A stretch of 43,134 nucleotides of DNA, taken from Clostridiales bacterium Firm_04 (lineage in GTDB: Bacteria > Bacillota > Clostridia > Oscillospirales > Ruminococcaceae). The stretch covers positions 136,082 through 179,215 of the forward strand of contig LVAJ01000034.1 in the NCBI GenBank assembly GCA_001603005.1, read 5' to 3'. Under the pieces are notes generated by a model. That model made no database searches and had not been told where the DNA came from. It saw nothing but the letters and a program-made list of their open reading frames with translations. Below are positions 33,562-42,363 of the stretch, piece after piece. Every line of letters starts with the position of its first letter. The stretch's first letter is position 1. The position numbers were made by a program, and so were the translations under genes.

Positions 33562-34453
33562 TTTCAGTATTCTCCTCGTTTTCGGGATTAAACAGATTTC
33601 TCACTTGCGCTAGTGTCATGGGCTTGTACATGGCCGAGTCTATGTCTTTTGAATAATCCAATAGATATCTACGAAAACTGCTAATATATTTCATCCTACA
33701 CTGCTCAACTTCATCAAGATAGGGTGTATCCGTTTCATAACGAATCCTTTCGTTAAATACAGCAGAATCTAGTTCTTTCATGAAATCATTTAAATCGTTT
33801 CTTGAAACAATGTTTCGATTCTCCTGCATAATAATCAACCTAATCTCACTAGCGAGATGTTGGGCTTCATTCTTAAAACTAGCAAATTCATTTTTCTTAG
33901 TGCGTAAATAATTAGGACTACTATCTGAATTCGCCTTTACCACATTCAATAAATATGACTTGACATTATTACTGTCCATTAGTTCTGAATAACGATAGAG
34001 TAGTTGTTCTAGTCTTTGGTATTTTTTAGTTTGATTTTCAATAATAACTGTAATCATATTCAATTCATTGGCGTTTTTTGCTAGCTCATTTGCTCTTTCA
34101 TTCATCTGCACTAATTCCCTTGAGATGTCATTTGCATCCTTCGCCATGTCTTCCAGTCTTTGTTGCGCGCTATCATTTTCTCTTTGTAAGATTTCTGTAT
34201 GCCAAACAGTTACAGCTGCGAGTGCAATAGTAGAAATGCATGATAATCCCCCTACTACAAATTCAATCATACCATCCGCAGTTATTTCAGAGGAACAATG
34301 TGGGGAACTAATATGAATGATAACAAGCAGGATCAGCGAAATAATTGGTATCGCTATAAGAAGAGCATAGAGCAACTTAAAAACTGTGCTTTTGTGTGGC
34401 GTTGGTGTATGTTCAGCATTCTCTTCCTGCACATTCTGTGTTTCATCACTCAT
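33512..34453 (-). CDS. Membrane-anchored coiled-coil protein of the RM operon
   Basis: A 313-residue protein, family not recognised. After a Glu/Thr-rich N-terminus come two transmembrane helices (about 24-47 and 63-84), separated by a short loop with a cysteine, then a long coiled coil (about 92-150) rich in Glu, Asn and Arg, and a helical C-terminal half. The layout, two membrane helices plus a cytoplasmic coiled-coil domain, is found in several abortive-infection effectors, but this is analogy only. Its ATG shares one base with the DUF4391-like stop (TAATG), and it overlaps Mod by 50 bases, so it belongs to the operon by translation. AT-rich codon use resembles that of the HEPN gene rather than Mod or Res. 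Confidence 0.7.
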   Translation of the reverse strand: MSDETQNVQEENAEHTPTPHKSTVFKLLYALLIAIPIISLILLVIIHISSPHCSSEITADGMIEFVVGGLSCISTIALAAVTVWHTEILQRENDSAQQRLEDMAKDANDISRELVQMNERANELAKNANELNMITVIIENQTKKYQRLEQLLYRYSELMDSNNVKSYLLNVVKANSDSSPNYLRTKKNEFASFKNEAQHLASEIRLIIMQENRNIVSRNDLNDFMKELDSAVFNERIRYETDTPYLDEVEQCRMKYISSFRRYLLDYSKDIDSAMYKPMTLAQVRNLFNPENEENTENGQDENGIPESDSGKH

Positions 34454-35100
34454 TACTTAATCATCTCCATTTCTCTTTTCAATTCTTTGAGTTGCTGATT
34501 CAACTCAACCTGCCGATTGAACTGCTTCTCTCTGCGTATCTTTGCACGGAGCCGCTCAATCTCTTTGCTGAGCTTCTCCCGTGCCGCCTGCCGCTCAACG
34601 GTATTTTTCAGGCTCTCACCGTTCTCCTGCGCAAGTGTGTCGCCTGCAATCTGACGGACAAGGTTCTCGTAGATCGTGTCCATGTTCAGGCCGTCGATCC
34701 GCAGGGAGAAAGTTTCTTCCGTCACCCAGTCGGTGTGATAATAGTTCCCGACCTTGAACGCAGAGCTGGTGCTTTCTTCCTTATAGCTTGTCCAGATCTG
34801 ATACTGCTCCTCAAATTCAAGAATGAATATCAGATGATAGTGCAGTTCTCTGTCCATCTGGCGCAGAACATTCAGGTCAAGTACGCTTGTTTTCAGCTTG
34901 ATCAGAAAGACCTCGACTTCTTCGGTGATTTTGCCTTTTTCAGCATTCAGCGTATCGGCGGACAGCTTATGCACCCACCGTATAGAAGTGATCTGGTCTA
35001 TAAAGCTGCGTTCCAGCTTTCTGTCAATGCTGAGCTTATCGTAAAATTTATTTTTCGGTACGATCTTGCCAAAATATGTCTTTTCGGGCAGTCCGAACAT
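34453..35100 (-). CDS. DUF4391-like protein
   Basis: A 215-residue protein that begins MFGLPEKTYFGKIVPKNKFY, which matches DUF4391, a family commonly placed between an SNF2 helicase and a type III or similar methyltransferase gene. The middle is alpha/beta with aromatic-rich strands (YHLIFILEF); the last 60 residues are a charged coiled coil (EIERLRAKIRREKQF). No catalytic motif is apparent. It joins the helicase gene through TAATG and the membrane-protein gene in the same way. It is probably a structural or regulatory subunit of the helicase module. Confidence 0.8.
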   Translation of the reverse strand: MFGLPEKTYFGKIVPKNKFYDKLSIDRKLERSFIDQITSIRWVHKLSADTLNAEKGKITEEVEVFLIKLKTSVLDLNVLRQMDRELHYHLIFILEFEEQYQIWTSYKEESTSSAFKVGNYYHTDWVTEETFSLRIDGLNMDTIYENLVRQIAGDTLAQENGESLKNTVERQAAREKLSKEIERLRAKIRREKQFNRQVELNQQLKELKREMEMIK

Positions 35101-38100
35101 TATGTATCACCGTCTTTCACGACAAGGAAACAGATCAGCTCAAAGTCTTCCAGCCCTGAGATCTCCGAGATCAGCGCACTTGTACCGCCAGAGCCAAACA
35201 GACTGTCAATATCACTTTCGGTCTTGGTGTCGATGATCGAGTCTATCGCCATGCTCAGCAGTTCACTCATCTGAGCCATATCCCTGCCGTCATCCGTCTC
35301 CTTGTTGAATACCGCACAAAGCTCCTTTATCGGCTCTGATTTTCCCTTGCACAGAAGCCGAACATCATCAAGCAGCTTCTTCGGATTGAGATAATCGCAG
35401 ATCACTTCTCCATCAATCCCGATATACACCATATAAAACGGGTGAATGCGGTTCTGATTACCGATGTTTACGCTTTCGTTCACATTCCGCAGAACAAATA
35501 TGACGCCCTCGCCAAGCTCGTCTGTCGTTGGCACAACAGCGTGCAATCCTTTCGGCTTCTTTTCGATATCCTTATGCGTCTTGACATATTCAAGCAGATC
35601 GAGGCGGTATTCGTTCAGCCCCAGGTCCATGATGGAGATTCCGTCGTTCATTTCTTCCATGTCCACAACTTCACTCATCATCTTCCTGAGCTGGGAGTTT
35701 CTGTATTCCAGATCACCTTTTTCTTCTGCATTGATCAGATCGTCGTCACCCGTAGATGTCATAACAGAAATTTTCATTCTCATTTCGACTCTGGATTTCA
35801 AGTTGAGATAATCATCCAGATTCATATTTGGCCAGAAATTCACAAGCTGAATCACTTCGTTCCTGCTGCCGATACGGTCAATTCGTCCGAAACGCTGCGT
35901 AATGCGAACAGGGTTCCAGTGGATGTCATAGTTCACAAGATAGTCGCAGTCTTGGAGATTCTGACCTTCGGAGATACAGTCGGTAGCGATAAGAATATCA
36001 ATTTCCTGCTTGCTGTCTGGCATCAGCACATCTTTTCCTTTGGATATAGGTGAGAACAGCGTCAGCACATTGTTCAGATTCGCTCTTTTCAGCTTTATTG
36101 TTGTTCTGCCTTCCTCGCTGCCTGTTATCATCGCCGTGTCAAGACCAAATTTCTGCTTGACAAACACGCTGACATTCTCATAGAGGTACTCCGCCGTATC
36201 CGAAAATGCCGTAAAGATAATCATTTTCTTGTTTCCTGCATTGATAGGCGCATTCTGCTTTTTCGTGATAAGCTCATACAATGCTTGCAGTTTGGAATCG
36301 TGTTCAGGCGTAATATCCTTAATCATCAGGATCAGCAGTTCCAGCGAATCCAAATCCTTTTGCAGATCCTCACGCCATGAACGATAATCCATATCAGCAA
36401 GGTCGATCTTGACCTTTTTACCTACTGTGAAATCGGTATTGCTGTCGTCAATATCAAGGTCATCATCGGACATCTCATACATATCAAACTGAGCTGTTCC
36501 GTGCTTTTCATAAGCATTGATTGCGTTTATGGTGTTATTGATCAGATCGTAGATGCGCTGCAAGGTGAGTGAAAAAGAATTAACGGAGCTTTCCAGTCTT
36601 TTCAGCAAATTGATTGCCATGAGCCTGCGGATACCCAGTTCACGGTTTGACTGCCTGAAATTATCGCTGATATCCATATACTTTGACAGCTTGCTCTCAA
36701 AGATATAATGCGATGGCATATAAATGCACAGCGACAGCTCGATCAGGGAACTATATATATCCGTATAATTGATAGCATCACTTAAATCAGTAAGTGACGG
36801 AGTAAGCGAAATTGGTTTCAGTCTCTCTGGGAACTTCCCGATTTTCGCACTATTATAATATTTCTGTATATGCTTTCTTGAGCGTGCAATCGTTACACTG
36901 TCAAGAAGTTCAAAGAAATCAAAGTCAAGCAATCGCAGCAACGAATCTGTTGTTCTCTGTGCTTTCGGGAAATCGCTCCATTCGTTAAACACTCTCTGCG
37001 CCTGACGAAAAATTTCTTCTATTGATTTCTTGGTATTCAGTTTTTCACTCAAACTTTCTGAGCAACCTTCATAGGCCAGTGCGAGTTGATTGCGCAGATC
37101 AGTAAAACGATTATTGACAGGTGTTGCCGATAACATCAGCACCTTGGTTTTCACGCCTGCACGAATTACTTTCTCCATAAGGCGCTTATATCGGTTTTCC
37201 TGCGTATTGGAGTGTGTTCCAATACCATTTCGGAAATTATGGGACTCGTCAATGACGATCAGGTCGTAATTACCCCAGTTCAGTCTGTCAAGATCAAGGC
37301 CATTGGAAAAGCCGCCGTCACGGGACAAGTCTGTATGGAACAGCACATCATAATTCAGGCGGTCAGACGCAATCGGATTGTTGACATAGTTATCCTTATA
37401 AGTATTCCAGTTTTCAGCGAGTTTCTTCGGACAAAGCACAAGTACAGTCTTATTGCGGTTTTCGTAGTATTTGATGACCGCCAGGGCAGTGAAAGTCTTT
37501 CCCAGACCAACGCTGTCAGCAAGAATACAGCCGTTATACTTTTCGAGCTTATTGATAATAGCTAATACGGCGTCACGCTGGAAATCATAGAGCATTCCCC
37601 AGATCTTACTGTTTTTGAATCCAGTTGCTTCATTCGGAAGCTCATCCTCGGATATGTCTTCAAGAAATTCGCTGAATACATGATATAGTGTCATAAAGTA
37701 GATGAATTCAGGCGAGTTTTCATTATACGCAGTGCTGATACTCTCAATAACAGTTTCGGTAACATCTTCAAGCTTCGCCTTATCATTCCACAGCTCATTA
37801 AAAACAGCAATATATTGCTTGGCAAAAGGCGCGTCAAGACTGTTGACCATATTATAAGCATTATTGCCGCGATCACAGCCAATATCTGTTGTCGTAAACC
37901 CGACGATCGGCATATACGCTGCAGCGTCTTTAGCACTTTCGACTGTAATAAAGCCAGTCATATTATCTCCGCAGATATTAGAGCGAAATTTCACTTTTTC
38001 CCGAATCCAGTCTGCGCATTCTTTGGCGATTGCCTTTTGTGTCATCTCATTGCGGAGTTTGATCTCAAATTCAGTACCATAAAGCCCTGATTCTCTGTCC

Positions 38101-38327
38101 ATTCGTGGAATGTAGAACTCACGCTTTTCTTTTTTGGCTGATTCCTTCACAAAAGTCGGAGATGTGAATATAAAGCGAAGTTCTTCTATATGATCAAGCT
38201 GCTTCTTCAGTTCCTTATATGCATACATGGAGAAACATGACGCAGCAATAGATACCTTGCTGCCACTTTTTATGCTTTCAATAAGCTCGTCCTTCAGAAG
38301 AATACTAATATTATCTATGACCTTCAT
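35100..38327 (-). CDS. SNF2-type helicase with PLD-like N-terminal domain
   Basis: A 1,075-residue protein. Residues about 1-160 resemble a phospholipase-D-like domain (SKVSIAASCFSMYAYKEL), but no clear HKD motif was found, so it may be non-catalytic. The helicase core has Walker A DSVGLGKTF (271-279), DESHNF (360-365), SATPVN (motif III) and motif VI QRFGRIDRIGS. This arrangement occurs in defence-linked DNA translocases next to DUF4391 and Mod/Res genes. It likely moves on DNA and licenses the downstream restriction genes. The ATG at 38327 follows GAGGAAG. It is the first gene of the six-gene operon, with a consensus promoter at 38436-38464. Confidence 0.9.
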   Translation of the reverse strand: MKVIDNISILLKDELIESIKSGSKVSIAASCFSMYAYKELKKQLDHIEELRFIFTSPTFVKESAKKEKREFYIPRMDRESGLYGTEFEIKLRNEMTQKAIAKECADWIREKVKFRSNICGDNMTGFITVESAKDAAAYMPIVGFTTTDIGCDRGNNAYNMVNSLDAPFAKQYIAVFNELWNDKAKLEDVTETVIESISTAYNENSPEFIYFMTLYHVFSEFLEDISEDELPNEATGFKNSKIWGMLYDFQRDAVLAIINKLEKYNGCILADSVGLGKTFTALAVIKYYENRNKTVLVLCPKKLAENWNTYKDNYVNNPIASDRLNYDVLFHTDLSRDGGFSNGLDLDRLNWGNYDLIVIDESHNFRNGIGTHSNTQENRYKRLMEKVIRAGVKTKVLMLSATPVNNRFTDLRNQLALAYEGCSESLSEKLNTKKSIEEIFRQAQRVFNEWSDFPKAQRTTDSLLRLLDFDFFELLDSVTIARSRKHIQKYYNSAKIGKFPERLKPISLTPSLTDLSDAINYTDIYSSLIELSLCIYMPSHYIFESKLSKYMDISDNFRQSNRELGIRRLMAINLLKRLESSVNSFSLTLQRIYDLINNTINAINAYEKHGTAQFDMYEMSDDDLDIDDSNTDFTVGKKVKIDLADMDYRSWREDLQKDLDSLELLILMIKDITPEHDSKLQALYELITKKQNAPINAGNKKMIIFTAFSDTAEYLYENVSVFVKQKFGLDTAMITGSEEGRTTIKLKRANLNNVLTLFSPISKGKDVLMPDSKQEIDILIATDCISEGQNLQDCDYLVNYDIHWNPVRITQRFGRIDRIGSRNEVIQLVNFWPNMNLDDYLNLKSRVEMRMKISVMTSTGDDDLINAEEKGDLEYRNSQLRKMMSEVVDMEEMNDGISIMDLGLNEYRLDLLEYVKTHKDIEKKPKGLHAVVPTTDELGEGVIFVLRNVNESVNIGNQNRIHPFYMVYIGIDGEVICDYLNPKKLLDDVRLLCKGKSEPIKELCAVFNKETDDGRDMAQMSELLSMAIDSIIDTKTESDIDSLFGSGGTSALISEISGLEDFELICFLVVKDGDT

Positions 38328-38392
38328 AGCTGCTTCCTCTCCAACTTAGTGATATGCTCAGTATCTCTTCATACTGAATTATAGCTAAGCTT

Positions 38393-38427
38393 TATAGGCA
38401 AAATAGCCAGAAACGGATATGCCTATA
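38393..38427 (-). promoter_or_regulatory. Inverted repeat in the RM operon leader
   Basis: TATAGGCA (38393-38400) and TGCCTATA (38420-38427) are perfect eight-base arms 19 bases apart, just downstream of the predicted transcript start. It is a candidate operator for a repressor of the defence operon. A second hairpin, CAGTAT/ATACTG (38360-38377), lies closer to the start codon. Confidence 0.55.
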
Positions 38428-38435
38428 CATAATAA

Positions 38436-38464
38436 ATTATACCAGATAATCTCTAAAAAGTCAA
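38436..38464 (-). promoter_or_regulatory. Promoter of the six-gene RM operon
   Basis: Minus strand TTGACT (38464-38459), 17 bases, TATAAT (38441-38436) with extended TGG. It gives a leader of about 100 bases before ATG 38327. Confidence 0.85.
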
Positions 38465-38516
38465 CAAGCGACATTTGTTTAAAAATCTCGCAATGCAATA
38501 TTTACAAGCAAATCCC

Positions 38517-38645
38517 CATGTATCATTGCGAATGATACATGAGGATCATAGCATCTTCATATTCAGCCTTGCTTACTTCGTAATTTCCTCACTCTCGTAG
38601 AAATTCTTCTCTTTTATCATACTCGTGTTTCATTGACTTTTTCAT
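38517..38645. other. Palindrome and remnant small frame between divergent promoters
   Basis: CATGTATCATT (38517-38527) and AATGATACATG (38531-38541) form a perfect 11-pair stem without a T tract. On the minus strand a frame from 38645 to 38523 reads MKKSMKHEYDKREEF, stop (38589-38591), then EVSKAEYEDAMILMYHSQ. It has no ribosome site and is probably a decayed short gene. The interval 38342-38709 otherwise holds only the two divergent promoters. Confidence 0.35.
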
Positions 38646-38661
38646 CTGCTCATGGTATAAT
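38633..38661 (+). promoter_or_regulatory. Promoter of the gene at 38710
   Basis: TTGACT (38633-38638), 17 bases, TATAAT (38656-38661) with extended TGG; AAAGGAG precedes the start at 38710. Confidence 0.85.
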
Positions 38662-38709
38662 TCTGATAATGAATGAATCCGCATAAGAGCTCTGTAAAGG
38701 AGATATTTT

Positions 38710-39342
38710 ATGGATATCAGTTTCGATTATTTACAAGACTTGCTCCAAGAGATTAATACGTTACGAGATACAATCTCGTTTCATGAATTGAATGATACTG
38801 ATTACGATGAGATTACCTATATTCCGAATAAAAACGATACAAGAATCGGAGTGCAGCAAGGTTATCGCCAGAAACTTGCCTGCCAGAAGCATCGTTTGAA
38901 GGAAAAGGATACTATCCGGAAAGATTGTAAGAATTACAGTAAGATTTACAAAAAAGACGGAAAAGTTATCCGAGTTGAAAGCTATGTGAAAGGACGGCTA
39001 GATGTCATTTTCATAGCACACTACACTGCCGGCAAACGGTTTCTGTTTCCGTTCTCTTCCTCCGGAGGTTATTATCCTACTTATTCCTACGTTACGCATT
39101 ATAATAACGGCGATGTGGATGAGGAATACAGCGCAAGTAAAACTCAGATCGTTTACGAACGTTATACTCCCCAAGGCGATAATACCGTCGGATATGATTA
39201 CATCAATTATGTTCCAAACGGAACTGAGCCGGTGCTCTCACGCGCAAGCGGTATAATCGTATTGACACCGGAACTGCGGTATTATTCCGAACAATACACT
39301 ACATGGAGAGATGAAAAAGCCACACGCTCAGATTTACCTTAG
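38710..39342 (+). CDS. Conserved-looking protein of unknown function
   Basis: A 210-residue protein from ATG 38710 behind AAAGGAG. It has a charged N-terminus with a helix (DISFDYLQDLLQEINTLR), a Lys-rich central part, and a Tyr/Ser/Gly-rich C-terminal half whose alternating pattern suggests beta strands (GGYYPTYSYVTHYNNGDVDE). No signal peptide or membrane helix. I recognise no family. It has its own consensus promoter and diverges from the RM operon. It could be a regulator, immunity or accessory factor, but nothing in the sequence shows it. Confidence 0.65.
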   Translation: MDISFDYLQDLLQEINTLRDTISFHELNDTDYDEITYIPNKNDTRIGVQQGYRQKLACQKHRLKEKDTIRKDCKNYSKIYKKDGKVIRVESYVKGRLDVIFIAHYTAGKRFLFPFSSSGGYYPTYSYVTHYNNGDVDEEYSASKTQIVYERYTPQGDNTVGYDYINYVPNGTEPVLSRASGIIVLTPELRYYSEQYTTWRDEKATRSDLP

Positions 39343-39508
39343 TAACTATGCCCTCTTATCATATATTCTGTCGTTGGTGTCGTTCTCGCAGCGGATCGCG
39401 CGGTCAGCCATAATCGTGGCGACCATTCCGCCAATTATCTCGTCGGGCATCATCATTTACCGAATCCGAAAAGACCTTATTGGAATAATAATTGTGAGGT
39501 ATCATCAA

Positions 39509-39892
39509 ATGTTTGAAAGCGAATATGCCAAAACAGATTATATTGAAAAAGACAATGCGGTATTCCATGTATGGAAGAAAGAAGCGCATTTTTCTGACTA
39601 TCGGACACCTGTAATTGCCTCGCTTGAAATGCTCCGCGCACATGCAGGCAGTCTGTTCATTGTTGATGCACGGAATGGATTTGAAGATACGCCGGAAGAC
39701 GTTGAATGGGGCTTTCAGTATTTCCTGCCGGAATTGAAAAAGACCGGATGCAGGATATGGGGCTTTGTTCTGCCGGTTGTATCCGAAATCGAAGGAGAAA
39801 TTGACCTGTGGACGGCGGAAATTGAGAAAAACTTCACTGTGATAAGAGCCGAATCTTATGACGAGATCATCAGGCAGGCACAGGCGCTATGA
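39509..39892 (+). CDS. STAS/SpoIIAA-like small protein
   Basis: A 127-residue protein. The ATG at 39509 (MFESEYAKT) has GAGG upstream; an open frame extending back to 39311 overlaps the previous gene, is hydrophobic by chance and has no ribosome site. The pattern of strands and helices (AVFHVWKKE, PVIASLEMLRAHAGSLFIVD, GCRIWGFVLPVV) resembles the SpoIIAA-like/STAS fold, but the match is weak. Its stop overlaps the ATG of the methyltransferase (ATGA), so they are coupled. Function unknown. Confidence 0.65.
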   Translation: MFESEYAKTDYIEKDNAVFHVWKKEAHFSDYRTPVIASLEMLRAHAGSLFIVDARNGFEDTPEDVEWGFQYFLPELKKTGCRIWGFVLPVVSEIEGEIDLWTAEIEKNFTVIRAESYDEIIRQAQAL

Positions 39893-40542
39893 ATAATCCA
39901 TGGGAAGAAATCAGCCTGGACGACTATGAAAACCATATGCGGCTGGATACGGTGAAACAGCTTCAGGCGATGAACGAAATCATGAAAGAGCAGTTTGCAG
40001 CATATCCGGCCGAAACGGCAATGGTTCTCGGCGTTGCAGGCGGAAACGGACTGGAACATATCCGCACCGACAAATACCGGCGCGTCTACGGCGTGGATAT
40101 CAACAGCGCATATCTTGATGCGGTGCGGAAGCGGTATCCGCAGCTTTCGGGTGTGCTGCAATGCCTGCATCTTGATCTTGTAAGCGAAGCGGAACAACTG
40201 CCGTCGGCACAGCTTGTGATTGCCAACCTGCTGATCGAATATATCGGGTATCCGGCATTTCAGAGGGCTGTTTTGCAGATCAATCCGGAATATGTTTCCT
40301 GTGTGATTCAGATCAACACGGATACGGAACAATGGGTTTCTGAATCGCCGTATCTGCACGCATTTGACCGGCTGGACGAGGTGCATCACCAGATGGAAGA
40401 AACAGCACTTTCCGCTGCGATGCAGGAGATCAGCTACGCTGAGATTCTGCGTGCATCTGTATCTCTGCCAAACGGAAAAGCGCTGGTCAGAATTGACTAT
40501 CAGAAAACTGGGCTTCCTGTTCAACAATCATCATATTCCTGA
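39889..40542 (+). CDS. Class I SAM-dependent methyltransferase
   Basis: A 217-residue protein. Motif I is MVLGVAGGNG (45-54), followed by the acidic D70 (VYGVDINSAYLDAVRKRYP) and a motif IV-like LVIANLLIEYIG. It therefore binds S-adenosylmethionine; the substrate is unknown. Its start overlaps the preceding gene by four bases. A strong terminator follows. It is unrelated in sequence to the methyltransferase at 16030 apart from the general fold. Confidence 0.85.
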   Translation: MNNPWEEISLDDYENHMRLDTVKQLQAMNEIMKEQFAAYPAETAMVLGVAGGNGLEHIRTDKYRRVYGVDINSAYLDAVRKRYPQLSGVLQCLHLDLVSEAEQLPSAQLVIANLLIEYIGYPAFQRAVLQINPEYVSCVIQINTDTEQWVSESPYLHAFDRLDEVHHQMEETALSAAMQEISYAEILRASVSLPNGKALVRIDYQKTGLPVQQSSYS

Positions 40543-40548
40543 ATACAA

Positions 40549-40589
40549 AAGCGCATTGTCCCGGTTTTCGGAACAATGCGCTTGTTTTT
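40549..40589. terminator. Shared terminator between convergent genes
   Basis: AAGCGCATTGT (40549-40559) pairs with ACAATGCGCTT (40573-40583), with an inner CCG/CGG. TTTTT follows on the plus strand and TTTTG on the minus strand, serving the genes ending at 40542 and 40606. Confidence 0.9.
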
Positions 40590-40605
40590 CCTGCAAGTGT
40601 TGTAT

Positions 40606-41364
40606 TCAGTTTCCGTCATCTATCTCAACACGTTCCAGCGTACCGTTCCCTGAAATATGTCCGATAACCAGGCAATCCGATATGTCGATATCGTCGTCAT
40701 AATACAAAACAAATCCGTTATCCGCGTCTGCATCCATGCTTGACGGTGTGATTCTTTTTGCAAAGTCAGCGCTTGAGGAATTGGAAAGGCTATCAGGACA
40801 TCTATGCGTTTGCTTCATGGCATCCAGTTTACGCGCCGCCAGCTTCCGCATTCTGCTGTCTATTTCATTCTGCATTTCAAACAGCATTTCTGTCCTTTTG
40901 AGCCATCCCTCCGGTGCATCGCCGTCGGGTACTTCGATGCAGACTTTAATCATTGTTCCGCACCATTTGCATTCCGATTCATACCATTTCGGCTTCCGGC
41001 GGTATATGAATTTTCCGAGCTTCTCCGAAGTCATGGAGATTTCTTCTTTTCCTTCATCTTCATCACCGTATGTCTGCCGTTCAATCTCTGATAGAATCTG
41101 CTTACAGACGTCAATTGTTTCATTTGCGTCATCATTTGCGGGATCGTGTGCAGCATCTTTTTCCGGCTTTTTCAGGTTCTTGACAAACAGCAGCAGTCCG
41201 GATATCATCAGGACGCCGGAGATTTCATCCAGCGTCACCGAGCGAAAAATGTGATTGTGTTTAAAACAGATGATATAGCATATGACGCCTGTCACAAACA
41301 GAACAGCAGACAGGATCATAACAGATTTTTTCGGCAGGCTGTCACGGGAAAACTGTTTTTTCAT
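40606..41364 (-). CDS. Membrane protein with DUF2262-like cytoplasmic domain
   Basis: A 252-residue protein. Two N-terminal membrane helices (about 14-34 and 46-61) precede an acidic linker and a cytoplasmic domain. The end, YYDDDIDISDCLVIGHISG with (D/N)GTLERVEIDDG, resembles the closing segment of DUF2262 proteins. A CKWC pair lies in the middle. The role is unknown; DUF2262 proteins often appear near mobile-element and immunity-type genes. The ribosome site is weak (GAGG, 13 bases upstream). Confidence 0.6.
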   Translation of the reverse strand: MKKQFSRDSLPKKSVMILSAVLFVTGVICYIICFKHNHIFRSVTLDEISGVLMISGLLLFVKNLKKPEKDAAHDPANDDANETIDVCKQILSEIERQTYGDEDEGKEEISMTSEKLGKFIYRRKPKWYESECKWCGTMIKVCIEVPDGDAPEGWLKRTEMLFEMQNEIDSRMRKLAARKLDAMKQTHRCPDSLSNSSSADFAKRITPSSMDADADNGFVLYYDDDIDISDCLVIGHISGNGTLERVEIDDGN

Positions 41365-41416
41365 GATGCTTTGAACCTCAATTCAGTATAGTCACATTTG
41401 GGCAGAAGACGGATCA

Positions 41417-41824
41417 TCAGCGTTCAAGGTTCTGGCATATCTCGCTGTGATCATCATACGATTCCAGTTCGCTGCACAGCGCAACGAAATCCTCATAAAC
41501 AGTAATTGTCCGCAGATACCGGAAATCCAAGATCATGCCGGAAGCACGATGCCGCAGGAAATCTGCATCCCACAACGGAACGGCGACAAAGCCTTCCTGA
41601 TAGTGATATTTCAGCGGTTCAAACTTGTCCATGTTCGCTCGGAAATACTTGACCTTTGCCATACACAGCTTATTGATGCGGAACAGCAGTCCGATTACGT
41701 CGCTTTTCTCCACAAATGCATCCTTAAAGATCAGGTGCTTGTGCGCATTTTCCGCTTCGGAATACCATGCGTTGTTTTCATGCTTCAGGTGATACTTTTC
41801 TATCAGAAGATACTTGTCATCCAT
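41417..41824 (-). CDS. Small cytoplasmic protein of unknown function
   Basis: A 135-residue protein from ATG 41824 behind GAGGAAAAA. No signal peptide or membrane segment. The sequence mixes charged helices and aromatic strands (MDDKYLLIEKYHL, then FVAVPLWDADFLRHR). No family was recognised. It is transcribed in the same direction as the gene at 40606, 52 bases upstream of it. Confidence 0.6.
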   Translation of the reverse strand: MDDKYLLIEKYHLKHENNAWYSEAENAHKHLIFKDAFVEKSDVIGLLFRINKLCMAKVKYFRANMDKFEPLKYHYQEGFVAVPLWDADFLRHRASGMILDFRYLRTITVYEDFVALCSELESYDDHSEICQNLER

Positions 41825-41952
41825 TGCTTTTTCCTCATTTTCATGCCGGCATGATAATCATTCTGTTGGTTTCCATGATAACAGATATAAAGTGGCTTGT
41901 CAAGCAAAAATGCATTTTTTTCTGAACCGCAGTTCTTTTCACAGAGCAACAA

Positions 41953-41983
41953 AAGCCAAGCCGGTGCAACACCGACTCAGCTT
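41953..41983 (-). terminator. Terminator of the second Ser tRNA
   Basis: CGGTG (41962-41966) pairs with CACCG (41970-41974); on the minus strand the stem extends to 13 pairs with wobble pairs. TTTTG follows. It differs in sequence from the terminator of the first Ser tRNA. Confidence 0.7.
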
Positions 41984-41995
41984 AGTGCATAATAA

Positions 41996-42088
41996 CGGTC
42001 ACACTGGGAATCGAACCCAGACACCGCGAATCACACGGCTACTGACTGTTTAGCAAACAGCTGCCTTTCCAGTTAGGCTTATGCGACC
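41996..42088 (-). tRNA. tRNA-Ser(GCT), second copy
   Basis: Class II tRNA nearly identical to 15828-15920, with GCT anticodon, long variable arm and G discriminator. It begins the second tRNA module. Confidence 0.95.
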
Positions 42089-42179
42089 ATATATAAGAGA
42101 AATGCCGCCCCGCCGGAGCAGTACAAGCCAAAGTACAAGTAACCTCTCCGGAGAATCAAAATGGCTGCGGCACTGCCGA

Positions 42180-42263
42180 TGGGCAAGGTAGGACTCGAAC
42201 CTACGGTGTATCTGACGTCACGGATTTACAGTCCGCTGCAATCGCCGCTATGCTTACTTGCCC
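42180..42263 (-). tRNA. tRNA-Tyr(GTA), second copy
   Basis: Class II tRNA with acceptor GGGCAAG/CTTGCCC, anticodon GTA and A discriminator. It differs from the first copy in one compensated T-stem pair (GTAGG/CCTAC here). Confidence 0.95.
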
Positions 42264-42363
42264 AAATGCGTTTCCGGTAACCAAAAAGCTGCCGGAAACA
42301 GATGAAACCAAATGTGAGCCGAGTACTTCCGGAACACAAAATGGAGACCGGCACTGCCGGTAA

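Noticed and set aside
39311..39508. N-terminal extension of the STAS-like gene
   Set aside because: Overlaps the previous gene, lacks a ribosome site and reads as random hydrophobic text; the ATG at 39509 has GAGG.
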